Source: Acidovorax sp. Leaf191
GTDB taxonomy: Bacteria; Pseudomonadota; Gammaproteobacteria; Burkholderiales; Burkholderiaceae_C
Direction: 5' to 3'
Length of the DNA stretch: 64,000 nucleotides
Assembly: GCF_001424425.1 (NCBI RefSeq)
Contig: NZ_LMPT01000019.1
Span: 681,003-745,002 of the forward strand
Shown here: piece after piece, positions 26,768 through 34,829 of the stretch
Layout: every line of letters starts with the position of its first letter
How positions within the stretch are numbered: position 1 is the first letter of the stretch
Made by a program: the position numbers and the translations under genes
The notes under the pieces: model-generated
What the model saw: only the letters and a program-made list of their open reading frames with translations
Databases searched by the model: none
What the model was told of the DNA's origin: nothing

Positions 26768-27473
26768 CAGGCCGCACCACCAGCGCATTGCCCATGTGCT
26801 GGCATCCCTGAACGGCGCTGTCCTCCGCCAGCATGGCTGCCTGTTCGGCGGGGGTACCTGCATCGCACTGCGGTATGGCGAATACCGTGAGTCCGTGGAC
26901 ATCGACTTTCTGGTCTCTGACCTTGCCGGGTACCGCGAGCTGAGGCAACTGCTCACAGGCCCAGACGGGCTGGCACCTATCACCCACGAACACGCCACGC
27001 CGCTGGTTGCGCAGCGAGAGATACGTGCAGACCAATATGGCATCCGCACACAGGTGCAGATGGACGGGCAGGCGATCAAGTTCGAGATCGTGCGCGAAGG
27101 CCGCATCACGCTCGCACCGCCAGGGCCCGAGGATGTGGTCTGCGGCGTCAGCACGCTCACCCCGCTGGACCTGGCAGCGTCCAAACTCCTGGCCAACTCG
27201 GACGGACAGGCCGATGACGGTGTCTTCAGCCGCGATGTGATCGACCTGGCCATGATGGACCTGCGGTTGCCCGCACTGCGCAAGGCAATGGCCAAGGCCG
27301 AAGAGGCATACGGCACATCGATAGCGCGCGACCTGGGCAAGGCGATTGACCGGCTTCAGAACCGCGTGGGTTGGCTGGACCGCTGCATGCAGGCCATGGG
27401 TATGCACGGCAGCCCGAAGGCGGTGGTCTGGAAAATAGTGCGCGCACTGCGCAGGGTTCTGCCAGCGGCGTGA
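26760..27473 (+). CDS. AbiEii-like nucleotidyltransferase (toxin candidate)
   Basis: A 237-residue nucleotidyltransferase-superfamily protein. The active-site pattern GGGTCIALRYGEYRESVDID (G-G then D-x-D, about residues 30-49) is intact. A second carboxylate is probably in the FEIVREGRITLAPPGPED region, and SKLLANSDGQADDGVFSRDV resembles the family helix holding the lysine and arginine residues. AbiEii proteins transfer nucleotides to tRNA or protein and act as toxins in type IV systems. ATG at 26760 lies inside the end of the XRE gene, so translation is coupled. Unlike classical AbiE, the partner here is XRE-type. Confidence 0.82.
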   Translation: MFDRPHHQRIAHVLASLNGAVLRQHGCLFGGGTCIALRYGEYRESVDIDFLVSDLAGYRELRQLLTGPDGLAPITHEHATPLVAQREIRADQYGIRTQVQMDGQAIKFEIVREGRITLAPPGPEDVVCGVSTLTPLDLAASKLLANSDGQADDGVFSRDVIDLAMMDLRLPALRKAMAKAEEAYGTSIARDLGKAIDRLQNRVGWLDRCMQAMGMHGSPKAVVWKIVRALRRVLPAA

Positions 27474-27545
27474 CCCCACATGCGCCGGTGACGGCATCTG
27501 CGCAAAGTCCACTGCGCTCGAGCGACAACCACGCCGACGCATCCC

Positions 27546-28841
27546 TTACAACTGCGAGCGCAGCAGCCCCGTCATCTTCTCGTGCAGCTTCTCCCTCAGC
27601 GGCCGCTCCAGCCAGTCTGCGTGCGTCACGCGGCGAGACCGCTTGATGTCGTCTTCGAACACCAGCGTCTGCCGCTGCGCGAACTTCGCGTCGTAGACGT
27701 TCAGGTTCGCCTCGTCGTTCAGGCGAAACGACCGGTTGTCGAAGTTGGTGGAGCCCACCGACACCAGCAGCTGGTCCACGATCATCACCTTGCAGTGGTA
27801 CATGGTGGGGCGGTACTCGTAGATCTCGGCGCCGGCCTGCAGCAGGTCGCCCCAGGTGGCGCGGGATGCGGCCTTCACGGTTTCGGTATCGGTATGTTCG
27901 CCGGGGGTGACCAGGCGCACGCGCACGCCGCGTTTCAAGGCGTCCATCAGCAGGTTTTGCGTGAGCTCGTCGGGCACGAAGTACGCCACCGACAGGTCGA
28001 TGCTGCGCTCGGCCGCGGTGATGGCCAGGTGGTACATGAGCTGCATGCTCTCGCTGCCGCTCGACGGCGAGCTGGAGAACATCTGCGCCTTTTGCGTGCC
28101 CACCGGCGCGATGGCCGGAAAGTACGCATCGCCATGCAGCACCTTGCCCGTGACCTTGAGCCAGTTGTCGAGGAACGTGGCCTGCATCTGCGCCACCGCC
28201 GGGCCGCGCACCAGGTAGTGCGAATCGCGCCAGTGGTCGGGGTTCTGCGCATTGCCGGTCCATTCGGGCGCGATGCCCACGCCACCGGTAAAGCCCACCT
28301 GCCCATCCACCACCAGCAGCTTGCGGTGGGTGCGGTTGTTCAGGCGCGCCAGGTTGTACCAGTGCGGCTCGTGGAACTTCTTGATCTGCACGCCCGCCTG
28401 CTCCATCTCGGCCAGGTAGCTGTCTTCCATCTTGGCGCTGCCCACCCAGTCCAGCAGCACATGCACCTGCACGCCGGCCTGGGCACGCTCGCTCAGCGCG
28501 TCGGCAAACTGCTTGCCGATGTCGCCCGACCAGTAGATGTAGGTTTCGAAGGTGACGCTCTTTTGCGCAGCCTTGATGGCTGCCAGCATGGGCGGAAAGA
28601 TCTGGTCGCCGTTGAGCAGCTCGGTCACCTCGTTGCCCCCGACGATGCCGGGGCCCAGCAGGCTGCCCAGGGCGCGCTCGAACTGCGGGCTGGCGGTGCT
28701 GTAAAGCCGGGGCAACTCGTGCTGCACCTTCTTTTCACCGGCGGTGAAGTTCAGGGCCAACAGCACGGCAGCACCGGTGACCAGTGCGGTCAGGAAGACG
28801 ATGAGGGGGGTGGAGAAGCGGCGGGGGCCAGCGTGGGGCAT
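27546..28841 (-). CDS. Phospholipase D-family cardiolipin synthase-like protein
   Basis: A 431-residue membrane-anchored enzyme with two HKD motifs: THRKLLVVDGQVGFTGG and YHCKVMIVDQLLVSVGSTNF followed by DNRSFRLNDE. One N-terminal transmembrane segment (LIVFLTALVTGAAVLLALNF, about residues 13-32) precedes them. The family joins phosphatidylglycerol (or phosphatidylethanolamine) headgroups to make cardiolipin at the inner membrane; the single anchor fits ClsB/ClsC-like members better than ClsA. ATG at 28841 is preferred because the anchor follows at once. It is divergent from an M23 peptidase gene. Confidence 0.88.
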   Translation of the reverse strand: MPHAGPRRFSTPLIVFLTALVTGAAVLLALNFTAGEKKVQHELPRLYSTASPQFERALGSLLGPGIVGGNEVTELLNGDQIFPPMLAAIKAAQKSVTFETYIYWSGDIGKQFADALSERAQAGVQVHVLLDWVGSAKMEDSYLAEMEQAGVQIKKFHEPHWYNLARLNNRTHRKLLVVDGQVGFTGGVGIAPEWTGNAQNPDHWRDSHYLVRGPAVAQMQATFLDNWLKVTGKVLHGDAYFPAIAPVGTQKAQMFSSSPSSGSESMQLMYHLAITAAERSIDLSVAYFVPDELTQNLLMDALKRGVRVRLVTPGEHTDTETVKAASRATWGDLLQAGAEIYEYRPTMYHCKVMIVDQLLVSVGSTNFDNRSFRLNDEANLNVYDAKFAQRQTLVFEDDIKRSRRVTHADWLERPLREKLHEKMTGLLRSQL

Positions 28842-28975
28842 GCAACAGATTGTGGCGGGGGGCCGTGCCGGACGATGTAGGCCGACACCGCAGCGGCGCG
28901 GCGGCACAATCGCCGGTGCACGCCCTGCGCGTGCTGGCCCCACCACCGACCCACTCAACGCCTTCATTGCCCACC

Positions 28976-29911
28976 GTGCCCCAGACCACCAGCCTCCTCA
29001 CGCCCCGCCCCCTGCCCGCACTGACCCGCCGCAGCGCCTTGATCGGCGCAGGCGGCCTGCTGGCTCTGCCCGCCACCGGCTGGCTGCATGCCAAGCCCCT
29101 GCCGCCAGCGCCTGCCGTGTGGCCCCACGCACTGCCAGTGCCCGGCGGTGTGGCGCGGCTGTCGCTGGGCCCGGCAGCCACGCGGCCGGTGGCGCATGTG
29201 CGCCAGGGCGATGTGGATGTGCCGGTACTGGTGCTGGGCGATGCCATCGAGTGGACGGCCGTGGTGGGCATACCGCTGGCCGCAGAGCCGGGCGATGCCT
29301 TCATCACCGTGCAGCCCGCGGGCGGCAAACAACGCGAAGGCAGCGCGCGCCAGGTGCCGTACCGCATTGCGCCCAAGCAGTACAAGGAGCAGCAGCTCAA
29401 GGTCGCGCCCGGCAAGGTGGACCTGTCGCCCGAAGACCAGGCCCGCTACGAGCGCGAGCGCGACCACCAGGCCGTGGTCGTGGCGGCCTTCACTGAACAG
29501 CCTGCGGGCCAGGCGCTGGCATCGCTGCGCATGCGCGTGCCGGTGCCGGGGCGGCGGTCCAGCTCGTTCGGGCTGCGGCGCGTGTTCAACGGCCAATCGC
29601 GCAATCCGCACAGCGGCATGGACATCGCGGCAGGCACGGGCACGCCCATCGTGGCGCCTCTGCCGGGCCGGGTGATCGACGTGGGCGACTACTTCTTCAG
29701 CGGCGGCAGCGTCTGGCTCGACCACGGCCAGGGCCTGCTGACGGTGTACGCCCACCTGAGCAGCATGGACGTGCGCGTGGGCGATATCGTGAAAACCGGA
29801 GAGGCATTCTGCAAGGTGGGTGCCACAGGCCGCGTGACGGGGCCGCACCTGCACTGGGGCGTGATGCTCAACCGCGCGATGGTGGACCCGGCGCTGTTCG
29901 TGCCGGCGTAG
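28976..29911 (+). CDS. M23 (LytM-type) metallopeptidase, exported
   Basis: A 311-residue envelope peptidase or LytM regulator. The N-terminus has a Tat-like signal (TRRSALIGAGGLLALPATG). A beta-rich middle domain (about 40-150) is followed by the M23 zinc domain: HSGMDIA (first His and Asp) and HLHWG near the end, both intact, so it is probably catalytic on peptidoglycan cross-links. The start is a GTG at 28976 or a TTG at 28967; the region further upstream is open but without similarity. Confidence 0.87.
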   Translation: MPQTTSLLTPRPLPALTRRSALIGAGGLLALPATGWLHAKPLPPAPAVWPHALPVPGGVARLSLGPAATRPVAHVRQGDVDVPVLVLGDAIEWTAVVGIPLAAEPGDAFITVQPAGGKQREGSARQVPYRIAPKQYKEQQLKVAPGKVDLSPEDQARYERERDHQAVVVAAFTEQPAGQALASLRMRVPVPGRRSSSFGLRRVFNGQSRNPHSGMDIAAGTGTPIVAPLPGRVIDVGDYFFSGGSVWLDHGQGLLTVYAHLSSMDVRVGDIVKTGEAFCKVGATGRVTGPHLHWGVMLNRAMVDPALFVPA

Positions 29912-29963
29912 CCGGCTTTCGACCTCTCGACCTGTCAATCTGTCGCCGCACTCCATTGCCGAC

Positions 29964-30020
29964 ACTATGGATTTGATAGCTGCCAGCGCTTACCCAATGC
30001 GCGGTAGACACCTTTTTATT
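29964..30020 (+). repeat. Dispersed intergenic repeat (family 1), copy B
   Basis: GATTTGATAGCTGCCAGCGC, TTAC, a spacer, then GCGGTAGACACCTTTTTATT. Same architecture as the copies at 38452, 46079 and 49835. It sits between the M23 and rluE genes and ends in a T-run, so it may serve as a terminator for the M23 gene. Confidence 0.65.
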
Positions 30021-30037
30021 CAGAACGCTGCCACCGC

Positions 30038-30574
30038 ATGACCTCGCGCCTCATCCGCTTCAACAAACCCTATGGCGTGCTGAGCCAGTTCACGGCCGAG
30101 GGCAAGTGGCAGGGCCTCAAGGACTACATCGACCTGCCCGGCGTGTACGTGGCGGGCCGGCTGGATGCGGACAGCGAAGGGCTGCTGCTGCTCACCAACG
30201 ACGGCCCGCTGCAGGCCCGCATCGCCGACCCGCGCTTCAAGATGGAGAAGACCTACTGGGTGCAGGTGGAGGGCATCCCCGATGCCGCCGCGCTCGCCAC
30301 GCTGTGCAACGGCGTGGTGCTGAACGACGGCCCCACCCTGCCCGCCCGGGCGCGCCTGCTGGACCCGGCCCCCACGGTCTGGCCGCGCAACCCGCCCATC
30401 CGCGAGCGCAAGGCCATCCCCACCGCGTGGATCGAACTCGTCATCCGCGAAGGCCGCAACCGCCAGGTGCGGCGCATGACGGCCGCCGTGGGCTACCCCA
30501 CGCTGCGGCTGATCCGCGCAGCCATCGGGCCGTACTCGCTGCAAGGGCTGGAGCCCGGCACCTGGGCCGACTGA
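30038..30574 (+). CDS. rluE: 23S rRNA pseudouridine synthase, RluE type
   Basis: A 178-residue RsuA/RluB/E/F-family pseudouridine synthase. The catalytic aspartate is in [18 protein letters not shown] (about residues 40-57). [11 protein letters not shown] precedes it, and [20 protein letters not shown] is the C-terminal family motif. It lacks an S4 domain, as RluE does, and its length fits RluE (U2457 in 23S rRNA). The start ATG at 30038 matches the family. It is a single gene preceded by a dispersed repeat. Confidence 0.9.
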   Translation: MTSRLIRFNKPYGVLSQFTAEGKWQGLKDYIDLPGVYVAGRLDADSEGLLLLTNDGPLQARIADPRFKMEKTYWVQVEGIPDAAALATLCNGVVLNDGPTLPARARLLDPAPTVWPRNPPIRERKAIPTAWIELVIREGRNRQVRRMTAAVGYPTLRLIRAAIGPYSLQGLEPGTWAD

Positions 30575-30695
30575 GGCACCGGGCCCGCGCGGGAAAGTCA
30601 CCGCGGCCCGGCCCAGCCACGGCTTGCACGGGGTGCAAAACGCTGCCCACCATCGCCGACCCGAAGCCTCGTACAGCAACAGCACAGCATCGCCT

Positions 30696-30711
30696 ATTGT
30701 ACTAATACAAT
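30696..30711. promoter_or_regulatory. Operator-like palindrome ATTGTACTAATACAAT
   Basis: An ATTGTA-N4-TACAAT dyad 64 bases upstream of the thioesterase start. Thirteen of its sixteen bases are identical, in the same alignment, to the palindrome at 37709-37724 before the acyl-CoA ligase operon. A shared regulator, most simply the IclR protein encoded just downstream, is the inferred binder. The region around it (30695-30730) is the most A/T-rich of this interval, fitting a promoter. Confidence 0.6.
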
Positions 30712-30774
30712 CATATTTCAATCATACAATTGCTTCCAAGCCGCCTGCCAAGCCACCAGGCGAGAGGAGTCGCA

Positions 30775-31185
30775 TTGCCTGATACCCCTTCACCCCCAGG
30801 CCCCGGCTGGAAGGCGCGCAGCCTGACAGGCTTCATCCAGCATGCCGGGCCGCTGTGGGCCCTGCGTGAAGAGCACGGCTGGGCCTACGGCTTGGCCGTG
30901 GGGCCGCAGCACTCCAACCCCGCAGGGTCGGCCCATGGCGGCGCCTTGCTGACCCTGATGGACCACACGCTGAGCACCGTGGCGTGGGAGGCGTGCGACC
31001 GCACCGCCTGCGTCACGCTGCAGCTCGACTCGCACTTTGTAAGCCCTGTGCGACCGGGCCAGTTCGTCGAGGCGCGCGCGGCCGTGCTGCAGCGCACCGG
31101 CAGCCTGGTCTTCATGCGCGGCGAGCTGCGCGCGGGCGAAAGCCTGGTGCTCACCGCCCACGCCCTCATGAAGGCGTTGAAGTGA
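30775..31185 (+). CDS. PaaI-type hot-dog thioesterase
   Basis: A 136-residue acyl-CoA thioesterase of the 4HBT/PaaI class. The signature HSNPAGSAHGGALLTLMDHT (about residues 43-62) contains the active-site Asn/Asp region and the HGG loop, and VTLQLDSHFVSPVRPGQFVE follows. It would hydrolyse aryl- or acyl-CoA in the cytoplasm. The start is TTG at 30775 with a strong GAGAGGAG ribosome site five bases upstream. The IclR gene follows 173 bases downstream, and a 16-bp operator lies upstream, so it probably belongs to the same regulon as the CoA genes at 32.6-37.6 kb. Confidence 0.87.
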   Translation: MPDTPSPPGPGWKARSLTGFIQHAGPLWALREEHGWAYGLAVGPQHSNPAGSAHGGALLTLMDHTLSTVAWEACDRTACVTLQLDSHFVSPVRPGQFVEARAAVLQRTGSLVFMRGELRAGESLVLTAHALMKALK

Positions 31186-31358
31186 TGGCGCCGAAGCAAA
31201 GCCGTTGACGTAAAGCCGTTGAAGTGAAGCCCCTGACCGTGCCACGGCTGGGGCGTCACCCTTGAAGTAACCCAACCTGCCGCGGATCGCGGTGGCCTGC
31301 AGCCCCTCTGCGGCTCTTCGTCTGCCAGCCCGTTGTAACCCCGACCCAGGAGCACGCC

Positions 31359-32330
31359 ATGGACATTCCCGCCCCCCACAGCCTGATGGCCCTGTTCGGC
31401 GCCCCGCTGCACCCTGGCCCTGCCGACGCACCTGCGGACGGCGCGACGGGCGGTGCGGCAAGCCGGGGCGCAAATGGGTTTACCCTCGCCGGGTCGAAGC
31501 TCACGAACTCCCCCATGGCCACCCGCTCCCAGTCCGCCTTGCCGCCCGCCGCATCCCCGCCCGCCAAGGGCGTGCGCGTGCGCCCCGTCCCGGCCGTCAC
31601 GCGCTCCATCGCCATCCTGCGGCTGCTGGGCGAGCACAAGCAGCCGCTCACGCTCAAGACCGTGGCGCAGGAGCTCGACCTGGTGCCCAGCACCTGCCTG
31701 CACATCCTGCGGGTGCTGGTGTCGGAAGACCTGGTCACGCTCGACCCGGCCACCAAGCGCTACGCCCTGGGCACCGGCATGATCAGCCTGGCCCGCAGCG
31801 TTCTGGAAGGCGGCGGCTTCACGCAGCTGGTGCAGCCCGTGCTCGACCGCCTGGCTGCGCAATTCGGCGTGACGGCCATGGGCGTGGAGATCACCGCACG
31901 GCAGACGGTGATGGTGCTGGCGCTGTCGCGCTCCAGCCAGCCGTTTCGGGTGCATACCGATGTGGGCAGCCAGTTCGAGACACTGGTCAGCGCCACCGGG
32001 CGGCTGATCGCGGCCTACAGCGGCGAGACCTGGCCAGCGCTCAAGGAAAAATTCGCCCGCGTGGTCTGGGACCAGGCCCCGACCTACACCACCTGGAAAA
32101 AAGAGGTCGAACTCACCCGCTCGCGCGGCTGGAGCCTGGACCGCGACAACTTCATGGCCGGCATCACCGTGGTGGCCGTGCCGGTGTTCGCGCCCGGCGG
32201 CCGGCTGGTGCACACGCTGGTGGTGGTGGGCCTGAGCAGCCAGATGGGCGCCGCCGTGGTACAGCAACTGGCCCAGGTGATGCAGCGCGAGGCTGCGGAT
32301 CTGTCGCGCCTGGTGGGCGGCGCGGGCTGA
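31359..32330 (+). CDS. IclR family transcriptional regulator
   Basis: A 323-residue regulator. A winged helix-turn-helix (ITRS-type start AVTRSIAILRLLGEHKQPLT, then VAQELDLVPSTCLHILRVL) lies at about residues 79-135, followed by an IclR effector domain ending GLSSQMGAAVVQQLAQVMQR. There is an unusual Pro/Ala-rich extension of about 75 residues before the HTH. The ATG at 31359 has a good AGGAG ribosome site, while the internal ATG at 31515 has none, so I keep the long form. It lies between two copies of a 16-bp palindrome and is the obvious regulator of the neighbouring CoA-metabolism genes. Confidence 0.88.
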   Translation: MDIPAPHSLMALFGAPLHPGPADAPADGATGGAASRGANGFTLAGSKLTNSPMATRSQSALPPAASPPAKGVRVRPVPAVTRSIAILRLLGEHKQPLTLKTVAQELDLVPSTCLHILRVLVSEDLVTLDPATKRYALGTGMISLARSVLEGGGFTQLVQPVLDRLAAQFGVTAMGVEITARQTVMVLALSRSSQPFRVHTDVGSQFETLVSATGRLIAAYSGETWPALKEKFARVVWDQAPTYTTWKKEVELTRSRGWSLDRDNFMAGITVVAVPVFAPGGRLVHTLVVVGLSSQMGAAVVQQLAQVMQREAADLSRLVGGAG

Positions 32331-32376
32331 GGGGCGCTGCACACCGCCTTACCGCCTTTCCGCCATCTCACCGTTT

Positions 32377-32580
32377 GCCTTGAGCGTGTCGAAGGGCAGT
32401 CACGAGACGTGCCCAGGCTTCGACAAGCTCAGCCCGAACGGGTGGGGGTGTTGAAAGCATCAGGGGGACCCTGAATCCACGGGCGTTCCATCGTCCTGGC
32501 GATACCCACCGTTCACCCCACCAGCTTGTCGAAGGGCTGCCACGAAGGCGCCCTGGCTTCGACAGGCTCAGCCCGAACGG
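32377..32580 (+). repeat. Pair of direct REP-like repeats
   Basis: Two copies (32377-32441 and 32524-32580) of a unit containing TGTCGAAGGGC, a spacer, then CTTCGACAAGCTCAGCCCGA (second copy with CGACAGG). Each copy is itself a partial dyad (TTGTCGAAG / CTTCGACAA), so it can fold. They fill the space between the convergent IclR gene and Bug gene. The unit resembles a REP-like sequence I associate with several proteobacteria; no gene is seen here. Confidence 0.75.
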
Positions 32581-32611
32581 ATCGGAGCGATGCCCACCAC
32601 GAGCGGCAACC

Positions 32612-33586
32612 TCAATCCGCCCGGATCCCAGCTGCCTTGATGATCGGCGCCCAGCGCTGGCGCTCCCGCTTCGCAAAATCATGCAGCGACGCCGCCGTGC
32701 CCCCGGCGGGCTCGAAGCCCAACTCCAGCAGGCGCTGGCGCACCTCGGGCCGGGCCAGCACCCTGTTGACGGCGGCGTTCAGGGCGCCTGTCACTGCCGC
32801 AGGCGTGCCCTTGGGGGCATACAGCGCGTTCCAGGCGATGAACTCGAACCCCGCGTAGCCTTGCTCGGCCACCGGCTTGACGCCCGGCACCAGGCTGCTG
32901 GCCGTGGCCGACGTCACCCCCAGGGCGCGCAGCTTGCCCGCGGCGATGTGGGGCCGCAGCGCCAGGGGCGTGTCGATGACGGCCGGCAACTGGCCGCCCA
33001 GCACATCCGTCACCGCATTGCCCGAGCCTTTGTACGGTACGCCGAACAAGGGCACTGCAGAGCGCTCCTTCAAGAACTCGACCACCAGGCGCGCCGAGGT
33101 GCTGGGCATGGCGATGTCGGCCGAGCGGGGCGCGCGCTTCACGGACTCCAGCAGGTCCGCCACCGAGTGATGGGGAGCGCCCGCGCCCACCGCCATCACC
33201 ATCGGGAAGGTGCCTACCATGGCGATGGGCTCGAAGTCCTTCTCGGGGTCGAACGCCAGCCGGGCGTACAGGAACTGGTTGAGCACGTGCGTGGCATTGG
33301 TACCCATGGTCAGCGTGTAGCCGTCGGGCACGGCCTGGGCCGTGAGCTCGGTGCCCAGGTTGCCACCCGCACCCGCCTTGTTCTCGACGACGATGGGCTG
33401 GCCGAGCTCCCGGCCCAACTGCTCCCCCAGGAAGCGCGTGGCCACGTCCGTGCCCTGCCCGGCGGCATAGGCCACGATGATCCGAATGGGCTTGGTGGGG
33501 TAGCCGGGCGCGGGGGCCTGCGCATGGGCAGTTCCGAACGTCCACACCACACTGGCAGCCGTCATGATGGCAGCGATGGTTCGCAT
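32612..33586 (-). CDS. Bug-family tripartite tricarboxylate transporter binding protein
   Basis: A 324-residue periplasmic solute-binding protein. Signal peptide IAAIMTAASVVWTFGTAHAQ (cut near residue 23), then the Bug hallmarks PTKPIRIIVAYAAGQGTDVA, VVENKAGAGGNLG and PYKGSGNAVTDVLGGQL. ATG at 33586 has a CAGGAGA ribosome site. No TctA/TctB membrane genes are adjacent, as is common for orphan Bug proteins of Burkholderiales. It is the last gene of a leftward unit (ligase, dehydratase, CoA-transferase, Bug), suggesting it captures the acid that the others activate and degrade. Confidence 0.9.
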   Translation of the reverse strand: MRTIAAIMTAASVVWTFGTAHAQAPAPGYPTKPIRIIVAYAAGQGTDVATRFLGEQLGRELGQPIVVENKAGAGGNLGTELTAQAVPDGYTLTMGTNATHVLNQFLYARLAFDPEKDFEPIAMVGTFPMVMAVGAGAPHHSVADLLESVKRAPRSADIAMPSTSARLVVEFLKERSAVPLFGVPYKGSGNAVTDVLGGQLPAVIDTPLALRPHIAAGKLRALGVTSATASSLVPGVKPVAEQGYAGFEFIAWNALYAPKGTPAAVTGALNAAVNRVLARPEVRQRLLELGFEPAGGTAASLHDFAKRERQRWAPIIKAAGIRAD

Positions 33587-33619
33587 GCTTGTCTCCTGTA
33601 TTTTTTTGTGATCTGCCCG

Positions 33620-34822
33620 TCAGGCAGAGGGAGCGCGGGCGTCGCCGCGGCGGTACATCTCTCCCCTTTGGGCTTCATTGAAACCGAGATCGGCCAGCAC
33701 CTCGTCGGCATGTTGGCTGAAAACCGGTGGCGGCGCACCGGGCACAGCCGGGGTACCGTACAGCCGCGCCGGGCCGCGCAGCGCCGTGAACGTGCCCTGG
33801 CGGATGACCATCTGCCGGTGCGCGCAGTGCGCCTGGGCCAGCGCCTGCGGCACGTCGTTGACCACCCCGGCCGGCACGCCCACGCGCATCAGCGCCTCGC
33901 ACAGCGGCTCGCAGTCGTGCGCGGCAATCGCGGACTCGATGATGTCCTTGAGCGCCTGGCGGTGCGCGATGCGGTCTGCGTTGGCGTGGAACCGCGCATC
34001 GTCCGGCAGGCCGGGGCACCCGATGTGCTGGCTGAACCGGCGAAACTGCCCATCGTTGAGGATGCCGATGAACACATGCCCGTCCCGCGCCCTGAACTTG
34101 TCGTACGGGGCGATGTTGGGGTGCGCGCTGCCCAGCAGCCCCGGCGCCTTGCGCGACGCGAACCAGTTCGAGGCGTGGGGCAGCAGCAGGCTCAGCGCGG
34201 TGTCGTACAGCGTGGCTTCCACCCGCTGCCCCGCGCCGCTCTGCTGCCGGCTGCACACGGCCATCAAAATGCCCGTGAGCGCCACATAGCCCGTGAGATG
34301 GTCCACGATGGGAATGCCCATGCGCGTGGCGCCCGTGGCCGACTCGCCGTTGATGCTCATCAAACCGCACTGCGCCTGCAGCACCGCGTCGTAGCCTGGC
34401 AGGCCGCCCAGCGGGCCGTCACGGCCAAAGCCCGAGATGGCGCAGTAGATGAGGCGCGGGTAGCGCGCGGCCAGCGCCGCTTCGTAGCCCAGGCCCCACT
34501 TCTCCATGGTGCCGGGCAGAAAGTTCTCCACCAGCACATCGGCATCCTGCAGCAGGCGGTGCAGCACCTCTTGCGCGGCGGGCTGGCTCAGGTCCAGGCT
34601 GATGGCCTTCTTGCCGCGGTTGAGCGCGGCAAAGTAGGCCGAGTGGCCGCTGTCGTCGTAGGGCGGGCCCAGGTGGCGCGTCTCGTCGCCGCCGGGCGGC
34701 TCGATCTTGACCACCTGGGCGCCGTTGTCGGCGAGCATCTGGGTGCACAACGGGCCGGCGAGCACGCGGGTCAGGTCCACCACGCGCAGGCCGTGCAGCG
34801 CCGGGGCGCTGATGCTTGTCAT
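33620..34822 (-). CDS. CaiB/BaiF family CoA-transferase
   Basis: A 400-residue type III CoA-transferase moving CoA between acyl-CoA and a free acid. Signatures are LHGLRVVDLTRVLAGPLCTQ, LADNGAQVVKIEPPGGDETR, LLQDADVLVENFLPGTMEKW and GFGRDGPLGGLPGYDAVLQA, which carries the expected catalytic aspartate. The start lies only seven bases after the stop of the MaoC-like gene, so they are cotranscribed. Together with the upstream ligase and dehydratase it forms a short-chain acid degradation module; the acid is unknown. Confidence 0.92.
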   Translation of the reverse strand: MTSISAPALHGLRVVDLTRVLAGPLCTQMLADNGAQVVKIEPPGGDETRHLGPPYDDSGHSAYFAALNRGKKAISLDLSQPAAQEVLHRLLQDADVLVENFLPGTMEKWGLGYEAALAARYPRLIYCAISGFGRDGPLGGLPGYDAVLQAQCGLMSINGESATGATRMGIPIVDHLTGYVALTGILMAVCSRQQSGAGQRVEATLYDTALSLLLPHASNWFASRKAPGLLGSAHPNIAPYDKFRARDGHVFIGILNDGQFRRFSQHIGCPGLPDDARFHANADRIAHRQALKDIIESAIAAHDCEPLCEALMRVGVPAGVVNDVPQALAQAHCAHRQMVIRQGTFTALRGPARLYGTPAVPGAPPPVFSQHADEVLADLGFNEAQRGEMYRRGDARAPSA

Positions 34823-34829
34823 GCTGCGG

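Noticed and set aside
27582..28880. Rightward 432-codon frame opposite the cardiolipin-synthase-like gene
   Set aside because: Antisense shadow of a protein with two intact HKD motifs.
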